The translations under genes and the position numbers were made by a program. Positions 31,998 through 32,155 of a stretch of DNA of 32,155 bases are shown piece by piece (the first letter of the stretch is position 1; each line of letters starts with the position of its first letter). The DNA comes from Desulfobotulus mexicanus (GTDB lineage Bacteria; Desulfobacterota; Desulfobacteria; Desulfobacterales; ASO4-4): contig NZ_VDMB01000017.1 in the NCBI RefSeq assembly GCF_006175995.1, forward strand, positions 50,149-82,303. The letters run 5' to 3'. Below the pieces are notes generated by a model, which was not told the origin of the DNA, made no database searches, and saw only the letters and a program-made list of their open reading frames with translations.

Positions 31998-32155
31998 AAG
32001 ACCCGTGAGGCTATCCGTATACGCGCTGTCCAGCAGATCGAATCGGGTGAAAGCCCAGAGGTTATCGCCAGGGCTCTGGGTTACCATCGATCCGCAATTT
32101 ACCAGTGGATAGCCAAATACCGCAAAGGCGGCCTTGACGCTTTAAAGACGAAACC
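31922..32155 (+). mobile_element. IS630-type insertion sequence, left part only (continues past the window)
   Basis: An IS630-like transposase begins at 31965. Upstream of it the sequence from a TA at 31922-31923 is unlike the fic gene it abuts. IS630/Tc1 elements insert at TA, so the boundary is placed there. The right end lies outside the window and the inverted repeat cannot be tested. Confidence 0.55.
31965..32155 (+). CDS. IS630-family transposase, N-terminal part (runs off the window)
   Basis: Sixty-three codons without a stop: MKKQDARKLDHKTREAIR, a first helix-turn-helix, then SPEVIARALGYHRSAIYQWIAKY and KGGLDAL. This is the N-terminal DNA-binding domain typical of IS630 transposases; the DDE domain would follow outside the window. 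No ribosome site is visible before the ATG, which is common for IS630 genes. Confidence 0.85.
   Translation, partial: MKKQDARKLDHKTREAIRIRAVQQIESGESPEVIARALGYHRSAIYQWIAKYRKGGLDALKTK

Overview
The window looks like a chromosomal stretch from an anaerobic, probably sulfate-reducing Desulfobacterota species (Desulfobacteraceae-like). This is inferred from gene content and style: an [FeFe]-hydrogenase/chemoreceptor fusion, a hemerythrin-tailed chemoreceptor, many Fe-S cysteine motifs, GTAG-hairpin REP elements and moderately GC-rich core genes interrupted by AT-rich accessory genes. No rRNA, tRNA or CRISPR array was recognised.

Left part (1-11.9 kb) is mostly metabolic and regulatory. It holds a 5'-incomplete thioester-reductase-like protein with a cyclic-nucleotide-binding-like tail, then a convergent secreted Ntn hydrolase, a chemoreceptor with a complete hemerythrin domain, an AT-rich yeast-type (FCY1-like) cytosine deaminase and an O-methyltransferase. 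After a repeat-rich gap come SelO and nitronate monooxygenase (probably co-transcribed), the divergent argP/argO pair and a YrbL-like gene. ArgO and yrbL share a strong bidirectional terminator.

The region 12.2-15.0 kb is a degraded mobile island. It has an IS701-like transposase stub, an IS1634-like element whose transposase seems to carry an in-frame internal deletion, the N-terminal stump of a PLD/helicase-type protein cut by that IS, and a small orphan gene. Next (15.3-18.2 kb) is a membrane-free [FeFe]-hydrogenase/MCP sensor. It is followed in the same frame, across a single TAG, by a DHHA1-CBS reading frame with no convincing start of its own. A small defence-like cluster (18.5-20.5 kb) carries an orphan ribbon-helix-helix antitoxin, a truncated Mrr-like nuclease fragment and an AlbA_2/ATPase-type regulator.

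The most coherent unusual system is the minus-strand set at 20.5-28.3 kb. It encodes a zinc-ribbon helical protein, an Hsp70, a GrpE-like protein with an N-terminal array of exact 11-residue aromatic/basic repeats (probably membrane-binding), a J-like protein with HTP instead of HPD, and a 924-residue helical-repeat scaffold with an acidic tract. Upstream on the same strand are a JetD-like TOPRIM (DUF2220) protein without other Wadjet genes and a 61-residue partner. I read this as a satellite, membrane-associated chaperone machine.

The right end (28.6-32.2 kb) has two Fic genes of different autoinhibition classes flanking a VOC/AraC pair, a palindrome-rich gap, and an IS630-type element running off the window. 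The IS has inserted at the 5' end of the second fic and removed its natural start.
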